64,000 bases of DNA, taken from Blattamonas nauphoetae. Lineage: Eukaryota > Preaxostyla > Oxymonadida. The stretch covers positions 248,001 through 312,000 of the forward strand of contig JARBJD010000047.1 of the NCBI GenBank assembly GCA_033064195.1. The letters are read 5' to 3'. Both the position numbers and the translations under genes were made by a program. The first letter of the stretch is position 1; the number at the start of each line of letters is the position of its first letter. Shown here piece after piece: positions 11,038-23,334 of the stretch. The notes below the pieces were generated by a model that was not told the origin of the DNA, did no database searches, and saw only the letters and a program-made list of their open reading frames with translations.

Positions 11038-13492
11038 AGTGGGAACGACCCAGTTGGGGAAATCGCTCCTTACGACGGTGTGACTCCACACGATAAGCCA
11101 ATCATGGATCAACACGAGCCGCCACCCACACAAGCATGCTCTCCGGCTGAGCTCCACTTCTACACCTTCCACCTCGTCCCACGCAGCTTGTACAACGCAG
11201 GCTTCGAGTCGATTCTGCTGTTCTTCCGAGTGGACTCCACAAACAAGATCGACTCGCTGGGCGTGCATTTCCTGAAGTCGTCGATTGGATGTGATGAGGA
11301 GATCGACGAAGTCGGAGCGAATGCGATGATGGCGTGGCTGGTTCTGCTGATGGATTTATACAAACTTAGAGCAGACCAGATCTTCCCGCACTTCGTGTTT
11401 GTGGTCTCGGAGAGAAAGTTCCTGAGCTTATCGCCGAAAACTGGAAACATCACATCGTTCATTCATGAAGACAACATTGTAAAAGTCACATTAACAACAC
11501 GATCTGGGAATCTGAGTGATCTGACAATCGAGGCAGAAGACACACTGTTGCTGGACACGGGGAAGCATCTCCTGCCGAACAACGACCCAATGTGTGTCCG
11601 ATGCGGGTTCTGTGGGGAAGTGATTGGAGACGAGTTCTTTCATCACGAATGCTGGGACGCTCGTTGGGGTGTAAACAATCTGAACTTCCAACGACAGCTG
11701 CTCAAGCCAAAAACCACACCCTCACTCTTCAAGAGCGAACCGCAATGGAAGAAGAAGATTACCAAGTCAGCGTGTAACATAGTATCTCGAGAAGAACCAA
11801 CGTTCTTCTACACACAGAAGACACTGGCGGAGAGAGAAGCAGACAGACAATCGGCGTCCTCTGACCGACACGCAGACACGCACCCAGTTGGACTGCAAGT
11901 GAAGTACCCGTTCCCGACGATGGCTCGACCAAATGCAAGAATGTCGGGGAACCATCTGACCTTCGACGTTGTGCGAGTGACGATGGTGTCGCCTGTGGAA
12001 GCGCAGAGACTTGGGCGGAGACTGCTGACCGACAGCTTCGGGAACGCCGAGCACGCGACGCCGCTGTCGATGTCAGTCACAGTCAACCTTCCTCAGCCAC
12101 TCCCTCCTCCGTGTCACCTGTACCGCACTCCCTTTTACGAACCACCACAGAGAACGTATCCAACACTCCCAGAATTGCTTAAAATTGAGACGTTTGCCAA
12201 AGATGGCCCGATGAATGATGAAGAGACGGCGATCGCGAAGTTATTGAGGGATGAAATCTCAAGTAATTTTCAAGAGAATGACGAGAAACAGTCCAGACAC
12301 AGACATGGGCAAGTGGAACCAACAACTTTGGACAAGGCAGACCCACTTGACACTTGGAATGAGGGAAAGTGGATCGATTTGGATCCAGTTGGGGACTCGA
12401 TCTTTGGCTCAGCTGGGTCTTACTATCCTCACGCAGGACTGGAATCTAAAGAGCCGTCGCCATTTCTGATTGATTCGAACAAGTGTCTGGGACAGATGAT
12501 GCTTCCGTTCGAGCAGGTCGGCGAGTTGTGGGAGAGGATTCGGCGATCGTTCCCAGCGATTCATCCTTCTCTCCTCCGCCCTCACCCACACACTGCGAGA
12601 GCACGTCGACAACCAATGATTGAACAGTGTCTGTTGGTGATCCAGCAGGAACTGGAGCTGTTCTGGCAGATGCTGAGTCTGCCCAACATGGCCGAAACAG
12701 ATTTCGTCTCGTCCGTCGGGCTCTCCTTCTGCGGACTGCAAATGATTCTGCAAAAATTGGAGTTGTTCATCAGAGACACTGTCGCTTGTCGGCGAAATCT
12801 CCGCTCATGTGCGAAACAGCTGCTTTCCAAAACTTCTGATGTCCAGACTCGCATAGCGACAATCGACGGAAATTGTGTTTCATCTTCTAACGTGGACATT
12901 CTGAACTGGTGTCGATTGAGCATTTGGAGGGACACTCACCCCAAAATGGAAGATGGTCCATCGGAGTCTCGAGTAATGCAGATGGAGGAAGAGCGGAAAG
13001 CCCTCTACAAGGTGGTGTTGGAACCTGTGGATGCTCTGGACGAACAGCTCCAGAATGGAGACCTGACCACGCAGAAAATGGAAAGAATTGCCACAGAAAA
13101 ACGAATACATCGAAACATTCTCGCTGCGGACAGAGTTCACCTCCTTCATCGTGCCTGGACGCTTTTTGACTATTTTGGGTCGCTTGTCATGACCGATTCA
13201 TCCAACACAGAGGAGAACGAGTGGAGGGACGGAAAGGGGAAAGACCTTCTGAACGTCATGCGATGTGTGAGTTCGATCATCGGTTACGTCGAGTATTCGC
13301 ATGTCCGTAGCATCGTACAATCTGGTACTTGCGGATTCGAGTTCGGATGTGAAAAACAGAAGTGTCTCGAAACATTGGCCGTTCTCTGGCCGTATCTTCC
13401 TCGATACTTCGAACACATCTACACAAAGGTCAGTCAACTTGATCCGACAATCAGAACGAAATCAACAAGTTACGAAAACAAAAGAGGCAACA
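11038..13492 (+). pseudogene. CR-type NTPase, unit 1, C-terminal half
   Basis: This is the second half of the unit 1 copy, resuming after the 5-kb element. It is one open frame of about 815 residues. It starts with FYTFHLVPRSLYNAGF, a block shared by all units, then carries the Cys/His motif CVRCGFCGEVIGDEFFHHEC, a likely zinc site. It continues through a proline- and charge-rich linker to a long helical C-terminal region containing AWTLFDYFGSL and CVSSIIGYVEYS, both conserved in units 2 to 4. The original 3' end is interrupted at 13493 by a pogo element; family-like 3' sequence (GGACGAGAGTGGAGATT) reappears near 15998-16014. The function of this half is unknown. The copy is a fossil because it is separated from its NTPase half. 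Confidence 0.6.
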
Positions 13493-13730
13493 TACCCTTG
13501 TTCCACAAAGGAGCAAATTTCCAAAAAGGGTCAAATTTTGGCCATCCAGTGGTTCCCCATTTCACACTATGATCCTTTTTGTCAAAATTTCAGGAAATGC
13601 ATTTTAATAACTAATAATTCGTCTGAAGTGGTCATTTGCGAAAATAATCTGGTCAAAAGTGATTATTTCAGACTGAAATGGTGATGATCTGCAAATTTTG
13701 GGTTGGATGCATCTCCCCAACCATCCATCA

Positions 13731-14110
13731 TATCGAGATGGCGTTTTCACCAAATTGAATAGTGTGTGAAAATAAACAATTTGAGTAATTCACGCCTTTC
13801 TTTGACAACTTCCAAAAATGGTCGTTTTGTCATTTTTCCCACTTTTCGAGAATGATCTTCCAAAATATCGATTCAAAACAGAAATTTTGGTAAAATTAAC
13901 CAATCGAATATGCAAAAGACAGTGTCTGCTTCGTTTTGAGAGAATTATGAAGGATGAGGTGGATATAGTGACATGTGGGGGCGACAACTTCGAAATGAGT
14001 GCGAAATGGTTCGCTGACAACTTCCGAAATATACAATCGATTTCATCCAAATTTTCTCAAATTGTTTATTTTCACACACTATTCAATTTGGTGAAAACGC
14101 CATCTCGATA
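13731..14110. mobile_element. 380-bp MITE inside the pogo left arm
   Basis: The ends are TATCGAGATGGCGTTTTCAC and its inverse GTGAAAACGCCATCTCGATA, with inverted repeats of about 55 bp and TA at both borders. The undisturbed right arm of the host pogo element reads straight through the same site with a single TA, giving a natural empty site. The interior has no coding frame. Confidence 0.9.
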
Positions 14111-14254
14111 CAGTCGGTCGGACTGTTGAGTAATTTGTAACTCTCGTAATCGAGCCCCATTCTTCATTCTTGAATGATTTCTCGGTTTTACAAAAACAAA
14201 GAAACTGAAAGAGTCGTGAAGTTGTGAGAAAGTTTCATGAATGGAAAGAGTGTA

Positions 14255-15667
14255 TTAGAAGGGGGCTTCGTGGTTCTGGAGACCAAACTTCTTTTGTTTG
14301 AGAGTTACTTTTGCTTCCTTTGCTCGACTCTCCCAGGCCTTGTTGTCCGATCTTACGTTTTCCTTAATCACCTCAAAACGGGATTGAGACACTCGGCATT
14401 GTTCTCCATCATTCCCATAGAAGACCTCCAGACCCGCTCGCTGAAAAGCTGCTCTGATGTTCTCTCCTGTGGTGGCTGACTGAAATGCACTCAAGAATTG
14501 CTGAAGACAACGACCAATTGATGACGAGTTGTCGTCGTATTTGAGACGTGAGAGTTGTCGTTTCATGATACCGAATGTCACGCAGTCTAGTGGCTGTAGA
14601 TAGTGCGTGGCATTCGGTGGGAGTGTAGAGGGCGATACCAGCATTTGAGAGAGTCAGCTCAGCCGCTTCTCCAAGATGGACACTGGAGTTGTCCACAAGG
14701 AGAACAGCTGGTGCTTTCGGCTTTCGTAGTATGGTTCGCTGTTCGGTCACGTAGTCAAGGAGAACATTCTCCAACCAACTATCAAATTTCTCCTGTGTAA
14801 ATCCTCCTTTCTCATTTTCCTCAACCACCATTTGGTCCTCATCCATTATTCCCATCTTTTCTAAGTCCTTCTCGTCCATGGGAGCACGCAACACACAGTG
14901 AAGGGGGAGTGCTTTTCCATGAAGGGAGATCGCGGCCATCGCAGAGAAACGGGGACAGTTTGCGGAACTGGAAAATGAAGAGGTTTCGCAGAAAGTTCGA
15001 CAGCACCAACCACGCAATGACCAATCGAGTCTTGTTTAGGCTGATAGCCGACCTCATCGGCGTTGATGAACAGAAGTGGATGAACCGTTTTGATGAGTGA
15101 TTCGAGGTGTGTCATATATTCGTCGATGTCTTGAATTCTTACAGCCGTTCTTGAAGAAGTCATCGGAGCAGTGGAATGAAGAGCGATCTCCTTCGAATTC
15201 AACCGAACAAAGTCATATGGGAAAGTTCGGTTGATGTCCGTTCGATTGGTTTTTTCGGAAACCCAATCAAATATTTGAGATGGGATCCATGGCTGGCCTC
15301 TCAAACTGTCCTCCTTGATCAAATTTAGTAGTTCTTCTTTCTGCTTTCGTGATAGTATGCTGTTTTTCTTTTCCTCTACTGGAACGTAGTAAGAGCCGTG
15401 TCGAATTTGGGAGACTTGCGATGGTGTACAACCCACTATATCTGCGATGAGTTGTCTTGGGATCGTTCCATGTATCGAAGTTTTTTCCAGTTCGATTAGT
15501 TTCTTTATCCCGTCAGCATTCGATGACCACGACAGTCGAACAATCTGATCAGCATACGTGAATGAATCGTTTTTAGGAAAGCTGACCATCAATTTTGACA
15601 GGATGTGGAAGTGTGATACACGAGACTGACTAAGGTCTGGTACTTTTTTCATTTTCGAAGAAAACAA
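14255..15667 (-). pseudogene. Pogo/Tigger-like transposase, frameshifted
   Basis: This is a DDE transposase of the pogo/Tigger type. An N-terminal helix-turn-helix-like region (about 15600-15300) contains LIADIVGCTPSQVSQIRHG. The catalytic motifs are FINADEVGYQ, AVLLVDNSSVHLG and LPPNATHYLQPLDCVTFG, the last being the typical LPPN.TH.LQPLD block. They fall in three successive frames, with frame changes near 14960 and near 14630, so the copy is not functional as written. The order and spacing otherwise match an approximately 450-residue protein. It lies between matching terminal repeats. Confidence 0.85.
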
Positions 15668-16344
15668 GAATTCTACAGTTTCGACAATGACATGACCGGT
15701 TACAAATTACTCAACAGTCCGACTGACTGTATGATGGATGGTTGGGGAGATGCATCCAACCCAAAATTTGCAGATCATCACCATTTCAGTCTGAAATAAT
15801 CACTTTTGACCAGATTATTTTCGCAAATGACCACTTCAGACGAATTATTAGTTATTAAAATGCATTTCCTGAAATTTTGACAAAAAGGATCATAGTGTGA
15901 AATGGGGAACCACTGGATGGCCAAAATTTGACCCTTTTTGGAAATTTGCTCCTTTGTGGAACAAGGGTACGCAAAGAGAGGCTTTAATTAGGTCCTTTTT
16001 GGACGAGAGTGGAGATTAGGTCAGAGCGGTTCACTTCATTCAATATAAAAATGTCATTATTAGTGCATACTATACTGGCCTGACCGGGGGTGACCGGTCA
16101 CTTTTTACCAAAAAGTAGTGACCGTCAGTGACCTGGAGTTTTCGAAATATGGGTCAGATCAAAAGAATTTGTGGAAGATCTTTTTTGAATTGGAGAAGTA
16201 AAAAGATTATTTTCTCCGATATACAACGTCGATTAACATTATAATTTCATCCAAACCAGAAAACATCGTTCATTTTTTCTTTTAATTGGTTCTTAGCAAT
16301 TATTTTGAATATTATGGGAAGAGTGAACCGTAATTTTTCTTGAA

Positions 16345-18976
16345 ATGTTGCACCATGGACATTCAGACCGAAATATCCCAAAGCAATCATCAAATTGGAC
16401 AGATGGAAAGTGGTTTCGTATGATATTATTCAACTTTCTCTTTTCAGAGATTCCTGGTGAAGATCGATATGAATTTCAACTCAAAGATGACAACCCTTCT
16501 GAACATTTTGAAACTGAGGTTGTGAAAATCAGATTTCGTTTATCAAAACAAAAATTTCAACAAAATCGACGCTTTCTTCTCTGTACGCATGTCGATCCAA
16601 CCAATGGGAGATGTTCGCATTTTTCTCGCCGCGCAGTATGGGATCCTCACCACCCGCACGTCTACAAGTCAGCTCCTCAGCCTCACCAAAATGAACTTCG
16701 TCCCACAACACCATTCACTCCATTTGAACTGTTGTTGTACGTCTGGACTACTAAATACCACATCTCGTATCGTGCTATAGCCGCACCGGAATTTAAGAAA
16801 ATGGTTGAAATCCTTATGGGCAATGCCAAAACCCTCTGAGAATTCGACAAGATATGCATCGTGTCTTGTCTCGGGACCGAATTTCAGTGAGGATAAATGA
16901 ATTGGGAAAGTTCAACCTTCAACAATCACTAATCGCTCGGAGGAGCCAGATGGGTACTATCGTGGTTGATGGAGGCAAAATTGGTGATTTGCACATCTTT
17001 CTCGGCATTTTGCAACACCACACATTGGATTCGAGCCATTGCTCATCCATACATCCTTTCAGGAAAATGATCTCGATTCCCAGTTCTATTCAGCTTTTGC
17101 ACAACAATGCATTCAAGTTTGCCGAAACCATGGGATAAGACCCATCGCATTTGTGGCAGACAACGCAATTCCCCTCCAGAATGGTTTAAATGCAATCCAA
17201 CAACAACTCGGAAATATGGACAGTTTTGATCCTAACCAACAACCTATTTCTCAAATTTCACCTTCTCCTATTGTGGGGAGATGTCATAACCATCTGCTTG
17301 ATTTGGCGTGGAACGACACTAAAAGGTGGCTCCCCACATTTCCATTCTACTGGACACTCTTCGACACTGTTCTGGTAGTTTTCCTGCTTCACTTTCTCGC
17401 TCTTTAGGATCAAAGCCACCTACATTTTCTCCCACCCGATGGCTTGACGAGATTCATCAAGTCTCGTGGTTTGTTCGACACTATCCTCGCTTTGACACGT
17501 TTACTGAAGAGGAGGGACAATTTTTTGGAGAACTCCGGGAACTTCTGAAAATCCTCCAGCCGCTCTTTCACCTGAAAAATCTGTTTGGACGACGAGAATG
17601 TAACATTACTCAAGTCTTCCCTCTCCTCATCCAAACCATCTCCACCATTCGCCTAAACCTCACCAATTCACCAACACGTTGGCAAGAGATGGGATCCATC
17701 GCAATCGACTGCCTTTTTCTTCGTTTCTTCTGCAATTCTGCTTCTTCGCTCATGTTTCTTTCGTATGCACTTACAAAGCAAGGTCGCGACTCATATATCG
17801 AAAAAGTCAATTCTACCTGATCATACGGACATCGTTCACGTTTTTGTTCCGATTGATTTTGATGAGGAAGAAAAGGCACCGACCAACCCAATCGAGTTGT
17901 CTGACGATTCAGAAGATCTGTCAGAAGTGGAAAGAAGAGTAAGACTCAGGAGGAGTGAGGAAAGAAGACAAAAGATCATCCAAGTTCAAAAACAGGCACT
18001 ATTAGAAGACAAAACACACCCAAAGGAGCATTCCCGTCAGATAAAACACCAATAATTACTCCACAGAAACGACAGTCTTCAACCAAATCTGATTCTGAAG
18101 AAACCCACAGTCAAGATTCAGAAGAGAGAATTGACTCCGAAGTCAGAATCCAACGTCATCCATATTTTCCTCCACTCCGCCCTATCTCAACTCTGGTAAT
18201 GCCGCACTTTTCTGCAAAGGGACAACTTTCAATTACCATGTTCACACGTCCGAAACCAAAGAAATGTTTGCAGCGAAACCAATATCATTTCCAGCTGTTC
18301 TTCCCCTACACACCTCAAAACAGATATTGTCTCCACTACAACAACGCATTCAACACCAAACTGTCCTCAGAACCCACAAGCAAAAAATCAATTTATTCCA
18401 CCTCAACCTCCATCGTCTCGACCTCTTTTTCCAGGAATTGTGTCTGAAATTGAATACTCTCCCCCTCACCGCCATCTCCATGGAATTAGAACAGGTATCG
18501 AGTTCCCCTCAATCCTCACCGAAATTGCGAATCAAACACAAAGGCAGAATGACGATTTGCAACAAAATGAATTACCTCGCGCCCCACCATTTTCCGTCCT
18601 TTCGTCACTGCACTCATTTCACAGCGAGATTATTGCCGGATTCAAAAAATATGCTCCTTTGATTCTTGGACGCAATCAACCACTCCTGGATCAACAATTC
18701 GATATTTGGTTGAATCGGGAAGAGACATATTCGTCTGAAATCGCTGAATTAACCTTTAGGCACTTTTGGAGAGAGTACAAGGATGGAGCCAATGCACATG
18801 AACTCGGAGACCTTGCGTTGTCGATTGGAGCCGTTGCCGTTTCAGAGATCGAGTGCGAACGCTATTTCTCCCACATTAACAAAATTTACACAAAATCAAG
18901 ACGCCGTCTTCGTCCTGACCAGGTCCTGGCTGAACTGTCAGTTGCCTTTCACACCACGTTGGACAGTCGCCAATAA
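16345..18976 (+). pseudogene. hAT-type transposase, decayed
   Basis: Coding-like segments in several frames read as a hAT transposase. An early block with GTIVVDGGKIGDLHIF and FVADNAIPLQ corresponds to the first catalytic strands. GRCHNHLLDLAW is the CxxH-type motif. PTRWLDEIHQVSWF is the conserved RW block. The C-terminal VSEIECERYFSHINKIYTK with RRRLRPDQ is the hAT dimerisation region carrying the catalytic Glu. At least four frame changes separate these parts (for example near 16850, 17040, 17400 and 17820), so it is a remnant. Only the left end of the surrounding TIR pair is nearby. Confidence 0.8.
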
Positions 18977-19029
18977 AAGTATTTTCAATGGATTGAGCAC
19001 TATTTTTGGTTCTTTTAATTCATGATTTG

Positions 19030-19590
19030 TGCATTTCATCTTAAAAAAGATGTCTTTAGTGTTTGAATCACGTGAAATGAGATAGACAATTAAATGAGGA
19101 CAATCAATACGATCAGCTGAACCATTGACAATTAAAATGTTGAAACAAGCGTGTTGACAGACTTCTACCTTTCACTCCAAAGAGAATGGAACTAATTTGG
19201 GGTTTTTCATCTACACTGACAGGCAAGTCATGGTAAGGAGGTATCTTCCATGAATGTCGCTTCTTGAGATGGTGAATTCAGTGTAACAATTGAGGCGATC
19301 TCTATCCTTGGTTGAAGTCATGGAGATGAAGGTGAACAAGCTAAGAATTTATGACGATGAAGTGACAAACTGATTTTTGAAGGCTGTGGATGTTTGTCCA
19401 GTCTCATCGACGAAAAGTCATGAAAAATGGAATTGATGACAAGGGAATTTCATCCGTAGTCGGTAATGGGGTTTGGATATAGTACAGTGGTGGTCGTGTG
19501 AGGAGCGTTGGGTGGAGGGCGAGGCAGAGAGCTGCGAGTGTTTGTGGAAGCGGACGATGAGAGGCGGGATAAATAGCGGAAGGTGTAGTG
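19030..19590. other. No gene recognised
   Basis: AT-rich sequence at the left and a mixed region at the right with no convincing frame or repeat. It separates the hAT remnant from a minus-strand coding fragment. Confidence 0.4.
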
Positions 19591-19593
19591 GGA

Positions 19594-19790
19594 CCTGGTT
19601 TGTCTTCGCAATCTCGCCTGCCATCTTGTCGTGTTGTCGCTTGCTCTCTTCCAGTTTCCGTCGCAGGTCATCGTGCTCGACCACAGCCTCGTCCACTGTC
19701 AGCGCCGACTCGTCAGACAGTCCCGAAAGCAGCTCGATATGCGACTCGCACGAGAGAGACGACGCAAGGAGCACCTTCTTTGGGAGCGGA
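19594..19790 (-). pseudogene. Coiled-coil gene fragment
   Basis: A short minus-strand segment reads ESHIELLSGLSDESAL then a heptad-like stretch with DDLRRKLEESKRQHDKM, ending AKTNQ at a possible 5' splice site (GTCCCACTAC). This looks like one exon of a coiled-coil host protein. No partner exon was identified with certainty; the sequence upstream is S/P-rich and broken. I do not recognise the family. Confidence 0.35.
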
Positions 19791-20483
19791 GTGGGGGGAG
19801 AGGAAGCGAGGCAGAGCTGGAGGACGGAGAGGGCGATGGTGTGGGTGTTTTGGGACGGATTGTGCTAGATGGACTGTGGAGCGACACCGAAGCGGACAGA
19901 AATCGTGTGAAGGACCTGAATGGCAGCGAAGAAGGGGATGATGGGCAGAAGAGGAGGAGGACGGGATGAAGAAGATGAATCATAAATGAGGGAAGCAGAG
20001 AGAGCGAGTGGGCAGACAGCGAAGGGATCAGCACGGACATCAGCAATCGATTCTCCAAGTTGCCTTATTTCCGATTCCGAGACAGGGGCCTACAGAGAGG
20101 ACAAATAAGATACGAACACAAAGAAAAACAAACAGATGGCGCAGTCTGTAAGGCTGGATTGAGGTGGGAGTCGACACCATGATCTTGCTGCAAAAGTACG
20201 AATCAGAGGAACATGAGACATGAAAGAGATTGAATGGATGAAGGGGATCGGTGAAGGGCAATACATGTGATGAGTTTGTGAACATCGTTGTAAACTCGTT
20301 TTCGCTTGTTTGATCATCCCCACTGACAAATTGTTTCGCCATCTCCATTCTAATTCAGTTGATATACCGATTCTCTTCCCTGTTTCATATGAAGATGAGT
20401 GCTTTATCTTGTTCTCTTCTCTTGACGGATCTCGGGATGCTTTCTCGTTCGGTATTGGTTCTGCCAAACTTATAATTCCAAAA

Positions 20484-20741
20484 TGCTGGATGTACAGTTG
20501 ACACGGCGATTAATGTCGATGTTTTCGGTACTGAGGATGTATGGAATCGCTGGTATGATGCTTTTGTGCCCTTTCGCTACTTCTCATCCTCTTCCTTCTC
20601 ATCCTCTTCCTTCTCTCTCGCTCGTGTTCTTGTCACGTCTCGACCGACATCATGCCCTGAAGCGAATGGTACCCTTTTTTTACAAGGAACTGCAGGGGCA
20701 TTTCAACGCAGTGAAAACGGTGCAGGAGAGGAACTTTCTTG
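20484..20741 (+). pseudogene. Unassigned exon-like fragment
   Basis: A plus-strand frame reads AGCTVDTAINVDVFGTEDVW and continues with WYDAFVPFRYF, a serine run, and RVLVTSRPTSCPEANG before a stop just ahead of the Pack-MULE insertion site. The composition is protein-like, with no ATG start. It may be an exon of the host gene into which the Pack-MULE inserted. The family is not recognised. Confidence 0.3.
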
Positions 20742-21229
20742 ACGTGGACGAGAAAGGTTAAGTATAGGCGCAGATCCGATTTTCGCTACGCGCAGATCCA
20801 AAAAATCGGATACGCGCAGATCCAAATGGATACACGCAGATCTAAACTTTTGTTGTTTCTTTTCGAATTTATGGTTGGTTACAGTCTCAGAAAACTTCAA
20901 TATGGACTGATTTTCTCTCTCACATCTTTCAGAATAACAAATCGATTGAAAAAAAGTTGATAAATTGAGCAAGGTGATTCCAAAACAATGACTGTCGCAA
21001 ATTGCGATTTGAAGATACTGCTCTGGATGAAATATTGAAATTTCTGGTTGTGATCCATGATAATGCTAATATTCCCGAATACAGTGACAAAGAACAAGTG
21101 TTATGGAGTGTTTTCGCCTTCGGCATTGGAGGCGAACAAGTTGACAGGATAGCGGCTTCTATTGGATCATACAGATTCAAAAGAATGGAGTGGTGGATTG
21201 AACTGTTCGAGAGGTTTCAGAATTGGCCT

Positions 21230-22313
21230 GATCGCGGCTCTCCAATCTCCACGTTTGGCTCGAGCGCTTCAGCAACAACGGAGACGCTCTGCTGGACGAG
21301 TTGATGGTGACAGCGAGGAGAATCTGCCCTCCGATCGGGATGGGTCCTGTGAGAGGAACGACAGAGAGGGAGGGATCTGTCTTCTCGACAAAGAAGCAGA
21401 CATTCGACTCGATCTGCTTCTCTATAAATTCCGCTCTGCCCTCAGAAACCTCGCCGATGATGCGGAGGTTCTCGACTGAATGTCCTCGCCCTCTTTGATG
21501 TACGAGCCGTGCATGATGACGCTGGCTGGCGGGAGCTGCACCACTCGCGCGTCTGTGGAGGAGTTGCCGAGGAGAGCAGTCTGGTCCATTTCCCAGTGGA
21601 AGTTGGCTGGGTGGTTTCCAGGATTGGTGATGTTGAATGTTTCGCCCACACAGCGACTGATGTTGGAGGAAGAGAAGGAGAGGAAGACTTCGTTGACAGG
21701 GAGTTCGAGTGAGATGGTGATGATGTCAGCTGCGATGGTGAAGTTCTGTGCATTGTCCCGATTGAGATGAGCGAGATTTCGTTGGGGTTGAGTTGAGCGC
21801 GAACCTCCTTCTGTTCGATGGCTGAACAAGGTTGGTCTTTGCCATCGCCTTCCGCTTCAGCACCATCACCTGCCCAGACGACAGATCCTTCGCGGAGGGG
21901 CGACGACTGCCTCCATCGACCTTCCGCGACTGGTCTGGGTCATCGGAGGGTTGATGAGCTCGTCGACGAGCTCCGAAGTATGGACAGGAGTGATCGTGTT
22001 TCCTCTGACGTGGATGGGGATGACACTGGCTCCTCCTTCGTCTTCCCCAGCTTTTTTTAGGTCATGAACCTGATCGCCTCCATCATTTGGTTTGGACTGG
22101 TGTGTTTTGGTAATTTCGGACCCATCTGCTCCTACAGGTATTTTGGCGCGGCTGGTTGCGAGGATGACGATGCCAGGACAGGAGCAAGATGCGGGGTGTT
22201 TGAAGTGAGTGGAATGATGATTGGAGCGAGTTGTTGAGGCGGTGAGACTCACGGAGTGAGATAGAGAGAGTTTGAATTCTCTTGTTCCTCTGACGATGAA
22301 GGGGATTGTTCAT
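21230..22313 (-). pseudogene. HYDIN-like (ASH domain) gene fragment captured by a MULE
   Basis: Minus-strand segments resemble the repeated ASH/MSP-like beta domains of HYDIN and related central-pair proteins. At about 21760-21560 the reading includes ISLELPVNEVFLSFSSSN and FNITNPGNHPANFHWEMDQ; the ITNPGNHPA.F.W block is the typical ASH signature. Downstream, at about 21475-21260, come LRIIGEVSEGRAEF and VCFFVEKTDPSLSVVPLTG in another frame. An upstream segment at about 22220-21880 (HPASCSCPGIVILATS, then a charged linker) may be a linker exon. The pieces are not in one frame and lack start and end, as expected of a captured fragment. Confidence 0.5.
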
Positions 22314-22618
22314 TTAGCTAGTTATCTCCACTAATTGGGATGGTCGTCGGATTTATGACAATAGGCGGGTATACACCGGATGGAGAGCACGGAACGATGA
22401 TGGAGGGAGGATCATCATTTCTTCCGCAGTTTTGACTTATGAGTGAGCAACGTGTTACAAATTGGAGCAGATGATGCTGGTGTTTCATTTTCACGGAAAT
22501 GAGGAACCAAACGCCAATATCAGAACGAAATCTTGACGAGTGTCATGAGAACTAGCACGATCGCGATGTATCGGGGAAGCTGTCAGAATGATACAAAGAT
22601 ACTGGTTAGCTGGATCAC

Positions 22619-23021
22619 TTGTTGATCATTTCAGACGGATATCACCCATTAAACGCTAAATTGGATTCTCATGAAGATCGTGGTGGTTGTGATGGATATA
22701 CAGAATTTGACTGTTGTATGGAGAGAGATATCGAAAAATATGTGAAATTTAATGCGAGGAACAATAATATACATCAATTGATGCCAGCGAGAGCAAGAAA
22801 AATCGTCGTTTCTTCATTCGAGAGATGATGACGATTTGGATGAAGAAATGTGTGTTGATGATGCGAAAGCGGTAGAAGGGAAGAGAAGAGCGTTGATCGT
22901 TGTGAATATTTTCAGAAGCAGAGCTGATGTTGAAGAGGAAAAGGATAGTAATCAGGATGAGACACGGAACGGCCTGAGACGTAACCCACGTGCAGGAGGA
23001 GGAAGAAAATTGTCGGTGTGA
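22619..23021 (+). other. Acidic ORF pair of unknown origin
   Basis: Two overlapping plus-strand frames give a 69-residue segment ending IVVSSFER and a segment beginning MDEEMCVDDAKAVEGKRRA and ending in a basic NPRAGGGRKLSV tail. They could be parts of one exon pair with a frame change near 22830. There is no recognisable domain. They lie inside the Pack-MULE, downstream of the HYDIN-like piece and on the opposite strand. Confidence 0.25.
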
Positions 23022-23334
23022 GAAATGGAAAGCCTAACTTCCCAATATCGAGTCATACTAAGGGGGGCAAACCTCAATCGAAATAGGCCTGATGGTTTGA
23101 TCAACATTCTCTTTTTATGACTTGATACAATTCAGATTTATGAAAAGTTTGGAAGAGTATGAATGAATTGTGAGCAATTCCAGCAAAAAAAAACATGAAT
23201 TGGATCTGGTTAGCAACAATTAATCAACGATCCTTTTGGATCTGCGTGTATCCATTTGGATCTGCGCGTATCCAAAAAAATGGATCTGCGCGTAGCGAAA
23301 ATCGGATCTGCGCCTATACTTAACCGACGAGAAA

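Larger units (their letters stand above)
13493..15969 (-). mobile_element. Pogo/Tigger-like element with about 270-bp TIRs
   Basis: The inverted repeats start at a TA (13493-13494, TACCCTTGTTCCAC) and end at a TA (15968-15969). The right arm covers about 15699-15969. The left arm is its match but is interrupted at 13731-14110 by a MITE and resumes to about 14141. A decayed pogo-type transposase lies inside on the minus strand. The element inserted into the 3' end of CR unit 1. Confidence 0.85.
20756..23325. mobile_element. Pack-MULE with 9-bp TSD
   Basis: The ends GGTTAAGTATAGGCGCAGAT (20756) and its inverse (ending 23325) form TIRs of about 93 bp. They are bordered by an exact 9-bp target duplication GACGAGAAA at 20747-20755 and 23326-23334, the signature length for MULEs. 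Each TIR holds several copies of the iteron CGCAGATCC spaced about 20 bp, plausible transposase-binding sites. No transposase is inside. The cargo includes a minus-strand HYDIN-like fragment and an acidic ORF pair, so this is a gene-capturing non-autonomous MULE. Confidence 0.88.
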
